A stretch of DNA of 64,000 nt, from assembly GCA_963932145.1 (NCBI GenBank), contig OZ010613.1, positions 36,586,573 through 36,650,572 on the forward strand, given 5' to 3'. The notes beneath the pieces are model-generated. The model was given only the letters and a program-made list of their open reading frames with translations, did not search any database and was not told where the DNA came from. The position numbers and the translations under genes were made by a program. Within the stretch, counting starts at the first letter, position 1; each line of letters begins with the position of its first letter. This DNA comes from Acanthosepion lycidas (lineage: Eukaryota; Mollusca; Cephalopoda; Sepiida; Sepiidae). This document shows, piece after piece, positions 39,195 through 48,560 of the stretch.

Positions 39195-39440
39195 ATAATT
39201 AATACCAATGCTGTAAGTTCTGTGGAAGCGGAAAGAGGGTTTTCTGGGATGAACATAATTTATTCTGACAAAAGAAGTCATCTTGAATTTAAAAATGTGG
39301 CAAATCTTCTAGTCATAAATTTGATAGGTCTTCCAGCAATTCAGTTCAAATGTGGCTAAGCAACCACAACACAGCTAATGACACTGAAGACAAAAAGCAT
39401 CACACTTCTGAAGAGAAATATGATGAGAACAGAATTTTAA
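39195..39440 (+). pseudogene. hAT-type transposase dimerisation-domain fragment
   Basis: The plus strand reads VSSVEAERGFSGMNIIYSDK then RSHLEFKNVANLLVINLIGL and PAIQF before a stop. E-AERGFS-MN-I...R--L...LL-I---G-P is the conserved hAT C-terminal motif. After the stop the reading continues in pieces. It is in a different subgroup from the minus-strand fragment at 36671-36960. Confidence 0.7.
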
Positions 39441-39580
39441 ATCTGGAAATATCTTAATAAATACTTCTATTAAATTATCAAAACGGTTTAATTCTTTTTG
39501 ATACTATAAAGTGATTTGTTTTTATTCTCAGATTGATAAGAAAATAAGCAGAATAGGTTCTTAAAGATTACCTGCCTATA

Positions 39581-40448
39581 CAGGGTGCAATGGATAAATT
39601 GTTGCCATTTTATATTTTTAATTTTGTGTGTGCACTTTGTTTGTTTTTGTCGACAGCACAGTATAGTTGAGTCAGTTGGGTACCATCTGTGAGAAAAAGA
39701 GCACCATGACACAATTCACTGCCAGAAATTTGGAAACAGCATGTGGTACTGCTTGGCATTCACACCAGAAGCTCCAATATGAACATTTCGGAGTGCTTCG
39801 GAGTCAATCTCAGGACAGTGCAGAGGATTTGCAAAGAGTTGGATGAGTCTAATGGTGATTATGAAAGTGTTTCGAGTGATTACTAGAGATGGCAACATTA
39901 TGCCTCCATTCAACTTCCCACAGGGCCTCAAAGTCAACACAGAGGCATACATTAAGTGCTTTGAGGAGGTGATGCAGTACTGGGTCAGGGGAGTGGCTGC
40001 TGGCATACCCAATGTCTGGCAACAGGACTCTGCACCATGTCACACAAGCAGGAGAACCCAGTCATGGCTGTCAGATAATTTCAGTGACCATATCACACCT
40101 TACATCTGGCCACCTAACTCTCCAGACTGCAACCCCCTTGATTATTATGTGTGGGGCACAGTTGAGCAAGAGGCCAACAAAATTCCTTGTAACATCAAAG
40201 ATAAACGGAAGGCAAGGTTTTTTAGCAGCATTCACCAATTTAACAAGGAGACTGTCCAGAAGAGTTGCAGGAAATTCAAAAGTTGTTTGTGGACGTGGTC
40301 GAAGTCAATGGCAATTTTATTGAATAAGTTTGATCTGTAATATTTCAAGAGACTTTTGTGTAATTTTGGTAAATATATCCGTTAAAATGAGATGTCAATG
40401 TTATTTTCATTTTTATGTAATTTAGAGAATTTAGCCATTGCACTCCTG
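39581..40448 (+). mobile_element. maT-like (Tc1/mariner) transposon, internally deleted
   Basis: The left end 'cagggtgcaatggataaatt' and the complement of the right end 'caggagtgcaatggctaaat' are terminal inverted repeats. TA lies outside the left end (39579-39580); the right flank is not TA. The 868-bp length is short for an autonomous element (about 1.3 kb). The interior keeps a short N-terminal piece (39700-39850) and the C-terminal catalytic half. Confidence 0.75.
39843..40340 (+). pseudogene. maT-like transposase, C-terminal catalytic half
   Basis: Open frame of 165 codons. Residues ~13-45 include DGNIMPPFNFPQGLKVN. The second catalytic Asp is in WQQDSAPCHTS (residue ~61) and the third in CNPLDYYVWG, with 37 residues between them (DD37D), the spacing of the maT group; the usual mariner spacing is 34. 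The first Asp and much of the region between the helix-turn-helix and catalytic core are deleted: the N-terminal codons at 39707-39850 (ending RICKELDES) run directly into this part. The Met used is fortuitous. Not functional. Confidence 0.75.
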
Positions 40449-40465
40449 GAAATTTGGGATGCCAT

Positions 40466-40470
<5 letters not shown>

Positions 40471-40512
<42 letters not shown>
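40471..40512. repeat. (TA)n microsatellite
   Basis: About 20 TA units just right of the transposon. Confidence 0.95.
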
Positions 40513-40514
<2 letters not shown>

Positions 40515-41285
40515 GTTCATTCTCACACACACATTTCTGGTTAACTATTTTCTGCAAAATATATCTAATACATGAATAAAAAAAATGCAACTTGTGAATT
40601 CTTCCAAATTTTTATCCTAAGAAAAATAAAGAAAAAAAAAAGAGGATGCAAAAAGAAAAAAATTGTTTCCTCAGCAGAAATGGCATACTGGGGCTGTGTG
40701 GAAATGCACAGACGGCAGAGTAGAAGATGTGGGAGAGGTCTGGAGGAAAAGAAAAAAAAAAAAAACAGTAAAGAAAGAAAAACTTGTAGATAAAGTTCTA
40801 CCTGCCCATTTTGTAAGAGTCATGGAATTTAGAAGAAATTCTAGGGTTCTTCTCAACTTAAACTTCCATTTGTAAATGCCACTTAGAGGCATAATTCTGA
40901 CTCACAGATGGAAGGGTGGGGAGGGCCAAATAAAAAAAGAAAGGAAGAGTTCAGGTAGTAAGGAGAAAAAAAGATGGAACTGAGAGAATAGGGAGAATGA
41001 TACAGTTGCATAAAGGGAGAAAATGCAGAGAAAGGAAATTGGCTAAGGGAATGAAGACATTATTGATAGACAAGGGACTTGTTGGCAGGGGCCATGATTT
41101 GCAGAGGGGAGAAAACCTGTGGAAATAAGGAAACATTTCAGTATGAAAAATGTTGCTGAATGAGAAAGTTTTTGAAAGAAAAGATGAGAAAAGTAAAGAG
41201 AAAAGTTGGTGAGAAACAGATGAGGGGACAGGGATAGTGAGATAATGATGATATATCCTGCGAAATAAGGAGTTAAAGACAGGCT
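40513..41285. other. Purine-rich, unassigned
   Basis: Plus strand is G/A-rich with 'ggaaaagaaaaaaaaaaaaa' type runs; the minus strand is open for 107-119 codons but Ser/Phe/Leu-rich with no domain. No gene supported. Confidence 0.4.
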
Positions 41286-41289
41286 GCCA

Positions 41290-41990
41290 AATGCACACAC
41301 ACACACACAAACAGGAAAGGAGGGATCACACACATACACACAGATGAAAGGAGGTATCACACACACACAAACAGGAAAGGAGGGATCTCACTCACACACA
41401 CACACACAGAGGAAAGGAGGTATCACACACACACACACACACACAAACAGGAAAGGAGGGATCTCACTCACACACACACACACACACAGAGGAAAGGAGG
41501 TATCACACACACACACACAAACAGAAAAGGAGGGATCTCTCTCACACACACAAACAGGAAAGTAGGGATCTCTCTCACACACACAAACAGGAAAGGAGGG
41601 ATCTCTCTCACACACACAAACAGGAAAGGAGGGATCTCTCTCACACACACACACACAGAAAAAAGAAGGAACATCACACACACACAGAAAGTAGAAGGGT
41701 CATCACACACACACACGCAGAAAAAAGAGGGGTCACACACACACACACGCAGAAAGAAGAAGGGTCAACGCACACACACAGAAAGAAGGGTCATCACACA
41801 CACGCTGAAGAAAGGAGGTACAACATGCACTGAATGAAAGAGGGACAACACTCACAGACACACACACATTGAAGAATGGAGGGACAACATATGTACATGC
41901 ATTAAATAAAGGAGGAACAACACACCTTGCAAACTGAAGAAAGGAGAGACAACACACACACACACACACACTCTGAAGAAAGGAGGGAAC
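41290..41990 (+). repeat. Composite (CA)n / GGAAAGGAGGGATC array
   Basis: (CA)4-10 blocks alternate with a purine word of the form 'caggaaaggagggatctcac'. About 17 units of 25-48 bases; the block drifts to 'cagaaagaagaagggtcatc' and 'ctgaagaaaggagggacaac' toward the right. The reading frames on both strands (Cys/Val/Phe/Pro on minus, Thr/His on plus) are products of the repeat. Confidence 0.9.
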
Positions 41991-42592
41991 AAACACAATG
42001 AATAGAAATATTGAAGCTGGAAGAGTTGGAATTGCCAAACCGAAACAACAAAGTAACAGAAGGTGAAATTCCTTGAAAGAATAAAATCACATAAAACCAT
42101 GACAGAATTGACAGAATTCAGAAGAGTTGAATTTTAAAGAGCAAACTATTTTCCAATTTCTCAACTACAGGTTTTCAGATGTGTTGCAGTATCCAGGAAC
42201 ACAAATCTCATGTTAGGACTTCTATATCTGCTAGCTTCATTTTTGTACACAAAATCTATACAACAGTAATTTTTTTAAAACTCTTACTTTTAATCCAACA
42301 TTACTTCTCATTACTATAAACATTATTTTTAGTGGGTACATGTGTTTGAGTTGTTATCAGTGTTTTTTTACTTTTTTTTTTTTTTTTTTTTTTTTAATTA
42401 CTTCAACACTGAAATTAATACCAACCAGCCTTGATCAAGAAGTCCTACTAAAGAAAAATTGTACATCCTGACAGGAAGTGTTGAAGTGTCAGATAATTGA
42501 ATGACAAAATAAGAAAAAACAACTTTTGCAACAAGTTTCATCCTTTAAAAGGACTTTATCAGACTGAAGTAATATTCTTAATAATGGAATTT

Positions 42593-42595
<3 letters not shown>
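41991..42595. other. Unassigned sequence with poly(T)
   Basis: A poly-T run at 42370-42396. 'tcattactataaacattatt' (about 42308) is shared with 16282. No gene seen. Confidence 0.4.

Positions 42596-42596
<1 letters not shown>

Positions 42597-42631
<35 letters not shown>
42597..42631. repeat. (TA)n microsatellite
   Basis: About 17 TA units. Confidence 0.95.
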
Positions 42632-42633
<2 letters not shown>

Positions 42634-42721
42634 TTGGGCTGTGCAATCTCCTCACAGATGAAGATGATTAGAAAAACATGATTCTACAGAAAGAGACTGA
42701 GAATACCAAGGATAGTTTGGT

Positions 42722-43010
42722 TTCGTTTGTTTTACGGCATATCAACCTCAATGGGTCATTTAATGCCGACAAAATTTTTTTTTTCCTGGCAATATTTTTG
42801 CTTTGTCAAAAATCTATTTCTGGTAATTTTTTTTCCTCAAAAATGTATAGCTGGTAATATTTTTTCAAAACCGTATTTCTGGTACGAGTTTTTCTTCTTC
42901 AAAAATTTACTTCTGGTAATAATTTTTTACAAAGTATATCTGGTATTAAAACCTATTTTTACACTTTCATAATGCTTTTTACCTCAGTTTCGGGGTTAAC
43001 TATTTGCCCA
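42722..43010 (+). repeat. R1 repeat, joined to a LINE 3' end
   Basis: 'tttacggcatatcaacctca', 'atgggtcatttaatgccgac', five internal units, 'tttcggggttaactatttgc' then an abrupt switch at about 43010 to the jockey-like LINE end word 'ggcaataaagccactaagat'. Confidence 0.65.
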
Positions 43011-43380
43011 TAGGCAATAAAGCCACTAAGATGCAAAAGGTTACTGAGAGTGAATAAGGAAAGGCTTTTACTAAGGAGACAGGACAATAAAAGAACAGGT
43101 TTCAGGAACACAAAAGATGGTGATTGACACTGCATTTAAATTTTTGACGGCTGTATGGTAGAGAAGCAAGAAACCAGAAGAAAGTTCCACAAGTGAGAAG
43201 TGCAGAAAAAGAAAACTATTCGGATAGATCATATGGCTACATTTAGATAATTCAACAGTACAATGATGGGATTTATTTACCAATCTAGTACAACACTTAA
43301 ATAAACGAGGTTGAAGTACCAAGAAGGTGAGCTCCTTAGAAATGTAGCTAAAGATTCAAAGACTTTTGACCAAAGATTAA
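43011..43380 (-). pseudogene. Jockey/CR1-like LINE 3' end with RT C-terminal coding
   Basis: The minus-strand frame at 43071-43322 includes RLFKCCTRLVNKSHHCTVEL and SKCSHMIYPNSFLFLHFSLV, which align in order with the RT-tail blocks RLHEFMRPTRLASRSHPFTV and CSRLFYSNSF at 53674-54051. It ends rightward (in sense) at the 'cttgcatcttagtggcttta' type 3' module at 43011-43060. Confidence 0.6.
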
Positions 43381-43814
43381 GTAAAGCACATCAAAACAAA
43401 TTTTATTACTTATTACTTTTTATACTTCTATCTTCATTTCTGTTGTTTTTAGCATAATGTTTTGACTGATATGTTTCCCAGACTTATTTGGGCGTATATG
43501 TTGCGAACAGCAGTGACCTTATTAAACTTTGTTTTTGTTGAGAGAATATCAAACATGAGAAATAAAAATTACTAAATATCACAAAATGCAAAAACAGATA
43601 ATCCAAAAATGTTGAAAATACCAAGATGGCAATAGTAATTTGAAAATAAAAAAAAAAATTTGTAAATAAAAAAATGGAAGGAATAAAGAATATTCTTCAC
43701 CTCAGAATTTTAGCAAAGAAGAAAAGAAACTGACAAGATATTCTGGGTATATGTTGACATCCTACTAAAGCCTGTCCAATACAAATGTTAGCACCCAGGT
43801 TGGGGACCACTCCT

Positions 43815-43965
43815 TTATAGTGTAATGATAAAAAGCACTTCTTTTGCACAACAAATTCAGCAGTGAATATTAATCATATAGATACAACATTATAAGGTGA
43901 AAATTTCAGACAAAAATTCAGTCTATAACTCTCTATCAAGTTGCTAACTTATTGAAGCACTATCA
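43815..43965. repeat. Repeat shared with 36985-37120
   Basis: Same strand and block order as 36985-37120, with a 10-base insertion (ttcttttgca). Preceded by 'gttggggaccactcctttat', a hAT-type terminal word. Confidence 0.6.
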
Positions 43966-43973
43966 TATGTACA

Positions 43974-44270
43974 GAGTCCACCAATAAAAGTGTATATACA
44001 CTTCAGAAAAGAAAAACTTGTATATTATAATACTAAATTTATTCAGATATCACAAGATTAATACAAGTTACCTTTGGACTCTACAATCATAAGAGATGCT
44101 CAAAATGGTGGCCTTTAGATTCCAGACATTTATTGGTACAGCAAACTACTGTTTGGACAACGTTGGCCAAAGTGTCCAGTGGGATTGCTGCACATGCATT
44201 TTCAATTTCTCATCTAAGGGTCACCAATGTAGTCGGTTTTCTATGATACACAACGTCCTTTAGGACTTCA
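43974..44270 (-). pseudogene. Tc1/mariner-IS630 group transposase C-terminal fragment
   Basis: The minus strand at about 44260-44095 reads DVVYHRKPTTLVTLR-stop-EIENACAAIPLDT, LANVVQTVVCCTNKCLESKG, HHFEHLL then a natural stop. This is the post-catalytic tail typical of such transposases (-L---I---I--IP---L--V-----R---C-----G-H-E-L). One in-frame stop. 'cagagtccaccaataaaagt' at 43974 followed by 'gtatatacacttc' may be its terminal repeat. Confidence 0.6.
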
Positions 44271-44575
44271 GGCTACAACAATGACAGTAATGCCATTTGT
44301 CAAGAAAATACTACAGTAAAGAGTGTTACTGCAATGTGATAAAACTACAAAACAAAAGTTTTCCTTTTCTTGAAGTGTGAATGATAAATACATATTTGTA
44401 CACAGGTAAGCGCAGTGTAGAAGTTCCATTTCTTTCAAGTTAAAAAAAAGAAGAAAAAAAAAGAAATTCAGATCATATATTTCAGCCAATCAGAGAACTG
44501 CCTGACTAAAAGATTAGAGAGCTGCAAGATCCAGTTCTTGTTTCAACAAATTCTATATAAAAGAAAAGGAGAATT

Positions 44576-44775
44576 AGTTTCAAGGTCCTTTTTTTCAACC
44601 ACTGCTACTGGAAGCCATGCTGGTCATTTCTTTAATATATTTTCAAGTACCCAACATGTATGACTTGATCTTTCTCAACTGAGAGAAACATTACTTTCTC
44701 TCACAACTACATAAATTATACACTACTTTTCTTTCACTGGATAGATGGTGAAGTAATGGATAGTGGCTCGGATTA
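44576..44775 (+). repeat. Segment duplicated at 48315-48516 (source copy)
   Basis: About 200 bases from 'aaggtccttttttt' to 'tagtggctcggatta' are almost identical (two or three substitutions seen) to 48315-48516. In this location the last ~32 bases continue into a complete SINE. Confidence 0.85.
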
Positions 44776-44965
44776 AGGAATCAGAGATCCAAGTTCAAAT
44801 TCTAATCGAATCCATTAAATTCACTTACGTGCTAATACTCTTGGGAAAGGTATGAATCCTCCTCTTCTTCCCCCCAGCTATGGGTAGATAGCAGGACAAA
44901 CTGGGTTCTATAGCCTTGGATGGCAACTGGTCTACCACAGAAAGTAATGGCAACCTACTGCCGGA
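44740..44965 (+). mobile_element. tRNA-derived SINE (family A), best copy
   Basis: Plus sense. Head 'gatggtgaagtaatggatag' then 'tggctcggattaaggaatca', B box 'aagttcaaattctaatcg'. Body 'actcttgggaaaggtatgaa', 'ccccagctatgggtagatag', 'tggatggcaactggtctacc'. Pol III transcription is inferred from the tRNA-like boxes. Confidence 0.7.
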
Positions 44966-44989
44966 AAAAAAATCTGCCTCGTCAGTCAT

Positions 44990-45940
44990 GTATCGAAAGT
45001 TACATGATCACCTAAGCATGTATCAAGCATGGCAAATAAATAACTGACTTTTCTTTCACATAAACATTCAGCACAAAAAACAGAACACACATTAAATTAG
45101 TCTAATATTTCTCACTAACACTGCTACAGACATTTTTGAAGACAAGGAAATTTACTTACTCACCAAACATGTAAATTGTTGTTATATGAAAATTACTGTT
45201 ATTGAATGTTATTTCCATTCTGTGTTCTTTCAAATCTATTTGTTGTGGAATTATCACAGAGATAGTCTTGTAACAAGACCATAAAATAATATGTATTTGT
45301 TCTTTTTAGGCTTATATTTTAAAATTATTGCTCACACTTGCATAAATGATGATATCTGTTTCTGCAGACACAAAATCAGTTTAGCAGTAATTTTATATTG
45401 TAAATTGAATATTTGCTGTTATAAGGTTGGACACAAAGTCAAGGCCCAATATTATATTATTAAACTAACATTGTAAACCAAACCCACACTTTTGATGTAC
45501 TTTGTTCATTTTTAATTTAAAACATTGATTTTTTTTGTGAGAAAGTGGAGAGTCTCTAAGAAAGAAATAAAATTGTTATTCTCATAAAGTGCAAGACAAA
45601 ACTATGTTGTGGAAAAGAAAAATAAATTTTCATGTAACTGAATCCATTCCATCCCCATAATCATTATATTAACAAAATTTGTCTACACTGTGTCAATTTG
45701 TAGTAAGAAATTGAGGGCTAGGAGTGTTGTGATCTATTTTTTTTTATTATTTATTTATTTTTATGAAATAAATGTTTAAAAATGAGATGATGTGTTGGCT
45801 ATATGAATAATCTATGTAAACCTCTAAGGTCTGCTTAATGCAATAAATGTTACTTTGGTGAGATGCACCAATGCCATGGTTGTAAATAAATTAATGAATG
45901 ATTTTTTTTAATTTGAGATAAAAAAAAAAAAAAATTAATA
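44990..45940. other. Unassigned AT-rich sequence
   Basis: No protein or RNA motif recognised on either strand. Confidence 0.35.
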
Positions 45941-45954
45941 GAATTAAAGAATAA

Positions 45955-46870
45955 ACAAAAGAAAAAAGAGAACAAAAGAAAAAAGAAAAACAAAAGAAAT
46001 ATAAAAAGAATAAAAGAGAGAAGAATAAGAAAAAAGAAAAAGAAAAGAGAAAAGAAAGAGAAAAGAAAAAAGAGAAAAGAAAGAGAAGAGAAAAAAGAGA
46101 AAAGAAAAGAAAAAAGAAAACAAAAGAAAGAAGAGAAGAGAAGAGAAGAGAAGAGAAGAGAAAAGGAAAAAGAGAAAAGAAAGAAGAGAAAAGAAAGAAG
46201 AGAAAAGAAAGAAGAGAAAAGAAAGAAGAGAAAAGAAAGAGAAAAGAAAGAGAAAAGAGAAAAGAAAAAAGAAAGAGAAAAGAAAAAAGAGAAAAGAAAA
46301 AAGAAAGAGAAAAGAAAGAAGAGAAAAGAAAGAGAAAAGAAAGAAGAGAAAAGAAAGAGAAAAAAGAAAAAAAGAGAAAAGAAGAGAAAAGAAGAGAAAA
46401 GAAGAGAAAAGAAGAGAAAAGAAGAGAAAAGAAGAGAAAAGGAAAAAGAGAAAAGGAAAAAGAGAAAAGGAAAAAGAGAAAAGGAAAAAGAGAAAAGGAA
46501 AAAGAGAAAAGAAAGAAGAGAAAAGAAAGAAGAGAAAAGAAAGAAGAGAAAAGAAAGAAGAGAAAAGAAAGAAGAGAAAAGAAAAAAGAGAAAAGAAAGA
46601 AGAGAAAAGAAAAAAGAGAAAAGAAAAAAGAGAAAAGAAAAAAGAGAAAAGAAAGAGAAAAGAGAAAAGAAAAAAGAGAAAAGAAAAAAGAAAGAAGAGA
46701 AAAGAAAGAGAAAAGAAAGAAGAGAAAAGAAAGAGAAAAGAAAGAAGAGAAAAGAAAGAGAAAAGAAAGAAGAGAAAAGAAAGAGAAAAGAAAGAAAAGA
46801 AAAAGAGAAAAGTAAAAAGAGAAAAGAAAAAAGAGAAAAGTAAAAAGAGAAAAGAAAAAAGAGAAAACTA
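45955..46870 (+). repeat. 0.9-kb purine tract (AGAGAAAAGAAA family)
   Basis: Essentially pure A/G on the plus strand. Units such as 'gaagagaaaagaaa' (14-15 bases), 'agaagagaaa' (10 bases, about nine in a row at 46375-46440) and 'ggaaaaagagaaaa' (six, 46440-46505) form a layered array. The 343-codon minus frame is its Phe/Ser/Leu translation. Confidence 0.95.
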
Positions 46871-46974
46871 AAAAAATTCAAGGAAGAAGATATGACAACA
46901 TTTCAAAAAAAATTAAATGTATTTAGGAAATTTATGGAAATTAATTCACAAGTTTAACAGACTTACATTAAAAA

Positions 46975-46981
46975 AAAATAC

Positions 46982-47012
<31 letters not shown>

Positions 47013-47060
47013 GAAAAAAAAGAAGAAAAAAAGACAAAAAATGAAAAAAAAAAGAAAAAT
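46975..47060 (+). repeat. (GAAAA)n tract
   Basis: A-rich GAAAA repeats immediately before the open frame at 47041. Confidence 0.85.
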
Positions 47061-47571
47061 TCCTAGGAGAAGATTAGTGATGTCATATTCGAAATGGATA
47101 GATGGTGGGTGGAGAAAGAATGGAAGGAAAGACGAGATTTGTAAAAACAGGAAGAATGAGGAAATCCCTAGTTTCCCAACAGAAGGAATAAACAAAAACA
47201 GGGAAGAGCAAAAAGGAAAGGGAGGAGAGAACACTAACACTTTGTGGGGGAGGGCAAATAAAATAATGGAAAAAGTGTTCATTTTCCTTGTGGTATGTTT
47301 CCAAGGAGACAAGCAGTTGCCAACTGTTGTGATGATGGAGGGTAAAGAAGGTGGGGTCCACTCAACAAAAGCAACAAGGAGAGGGAAGACAAAGTCAGTC
47401 CCCAAAATGACTCACCTGTGGTTATTGATTAGGAGACAAGGAGCAGGAGAAAGACCCGTAAGCACAAAAATGATCGAGGAAGTCAACACCCTTTCTGATA
47501 AGAGTGCATGGACTTTCAGAATATATGCACCCACCCAACCATGTGTACACTCAGTTTCGGATGATGACTAA
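47041..47571 (+). CDS. Unrecognised open frame (176 codons)
   Basis: The longest non-repetitive frame in this part of the window. Codons 1-60 are Lys/Arg-rich and partly a continuation of the purine tract; a hydrophobic word VFIFLVVCF lies near residue 80; the rest (MTHLWLLIRRQGAGERPV, AWTFRIYAPTQPCVHSVS) has no known motif. No splice sites or signal sequence stand out, and an overlapping minus frame of 145 codons is also open. It may be chance or a diverged element; I do not claim a function. Confidence 0.15.
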   Translation: MKKKRKIPRRRLVMSYSKWIDGGWRKNGRKDEICKNRKNEEIPSFPTEGINKNREEQKGKGGENTNTLWGRANKIMEKVFIFLVVCFQGDKQLPTVVMMEGKEGGVHSTKATRRGKTKSVPKMTHLWLLIRRQGAGERPVSTKMIEEVNTLSDKSAWTFRIYAPTQPCVHSVSDDD

Positions 47572-47574
47572 CAC

Positions 47575-48035
47575 CAATGGATTTTGTATAATCCTGTACA
47601 AGCAAATCTCATAGATAAATGATTATTTTCTCACAGAGTTCTGAAGAACTTGCTTGGAAGAATTAAACTTTTTTTTAATTTATTTAATGGTAATTTTCTC
47701 TTCAATTCATTTTGAAAACGAAGATGTTGGCTTAGTTTAGAACAGAAAGTTGGAGAAAATAAACGAAAACAGAAACCAAAAATAATCTCCAAAGAACTTC
47801 ATTGAAGTCCAATTTACCTCTCTGTTACCAATTCCAGATCCACCCACAGCCCTCATCTCCAAACTGACTGGTAGTGTCAGACTCACAACATGATGAATCA
47901 AAATATTTGACCTCATTTCAAATAAATTTTAAGATTTTGTGATTAAGGATGTTCACTATTAGATATTTTTTATTAGCTTAGAATTAATAGTAATATCTTC
48001 ATTTTCTTTTACACTCATTTTGTGAAGTGCTGACA
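47575..48035. other. Unassigned sequence
   Basis: Nothing recognised. Confidence 0.3.
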
Positions 48036-48039
48036 GGCA

Positions 48040-48560
48040 TTTTTAATTTATGGCTAATATTTCTTTCATCTTCATTTTAGTTGCCTATTTGAACTTGTAA
48101 TATTTAGAATTTTCATGAAATGAAGCATTATCAGCAATTATTAATTTTTAATGAGTATTTCTTTCATCTTCATTTTACTTGCTTTATTTATACTTATGGT
48201 AATATTATTGGAAATTTTCATTAGATGAAACATTGTCAACCATGATTAATTTTTGGCTAGTATTTCTTTCATCTTGATTTTACTTGCTTTATTTACACTT
48301 GTCGTAATATTATCTTGAAAAGGTCCTTTTTTTCAACCACTGCTACTGGAAGCCATGCTGGTCATTTCTTTAAAATATTTTCAAGTACCCAACATGTACG
48401 ACTTGATCTTTCTCAACTGAGAGAAACATTACTTTCTCTCACAACTACATAAATTATACACTACTTTTCTTTCACTGGATAGATGGTGAAGTAATGGATA
48501 GTGGCTCGGATTAACTATTATTCATTTTTTACTAGTGTTTCTTTCAACAATTTTCAATGT
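48040..48560 (+). repeat. ~104-bp tandem repeat, ~3.5 copies, interrupted
   Basis: The words 'ggctaatatttctttcatct' (48052), 'gagtatttctttcatcttca' (48155) and 'ggctagtatttctttcatct' (48257) mark three units; a fourth resumes after 48516 (ttttttactagtgtttcttt). The third unit is broken at about 48315 by the 200-bp copied patch, with loss of about 40 bases of unit. Confidence 0.8.
48315..48516 (+). repeat. Copied 200-bp patch (from 44576-44775)
   Basis: Near-identical copy of 44576-44775, ending 'gtggctcggatta' exactly inside the SINE head, so it was copied from a locus that already carried the SINE. It has no target duplication or tail. Confidence 0.85.

Noticed and set aside
41388-42038. 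Cys/Val-rich frames that look like cysteine-knot peptides
   Set aside because: They come from (CA)n blocks with purine spacers; no signal peptide, and both strands are open.
45850-46881. 343-codon minus-strand frame rich in Phe, Leu and Ser, resembling a membrane protein
   Set aside because: It is the translation of a GAAA-type purine tract; the same is true of 32274-33135 and 2099-2367.
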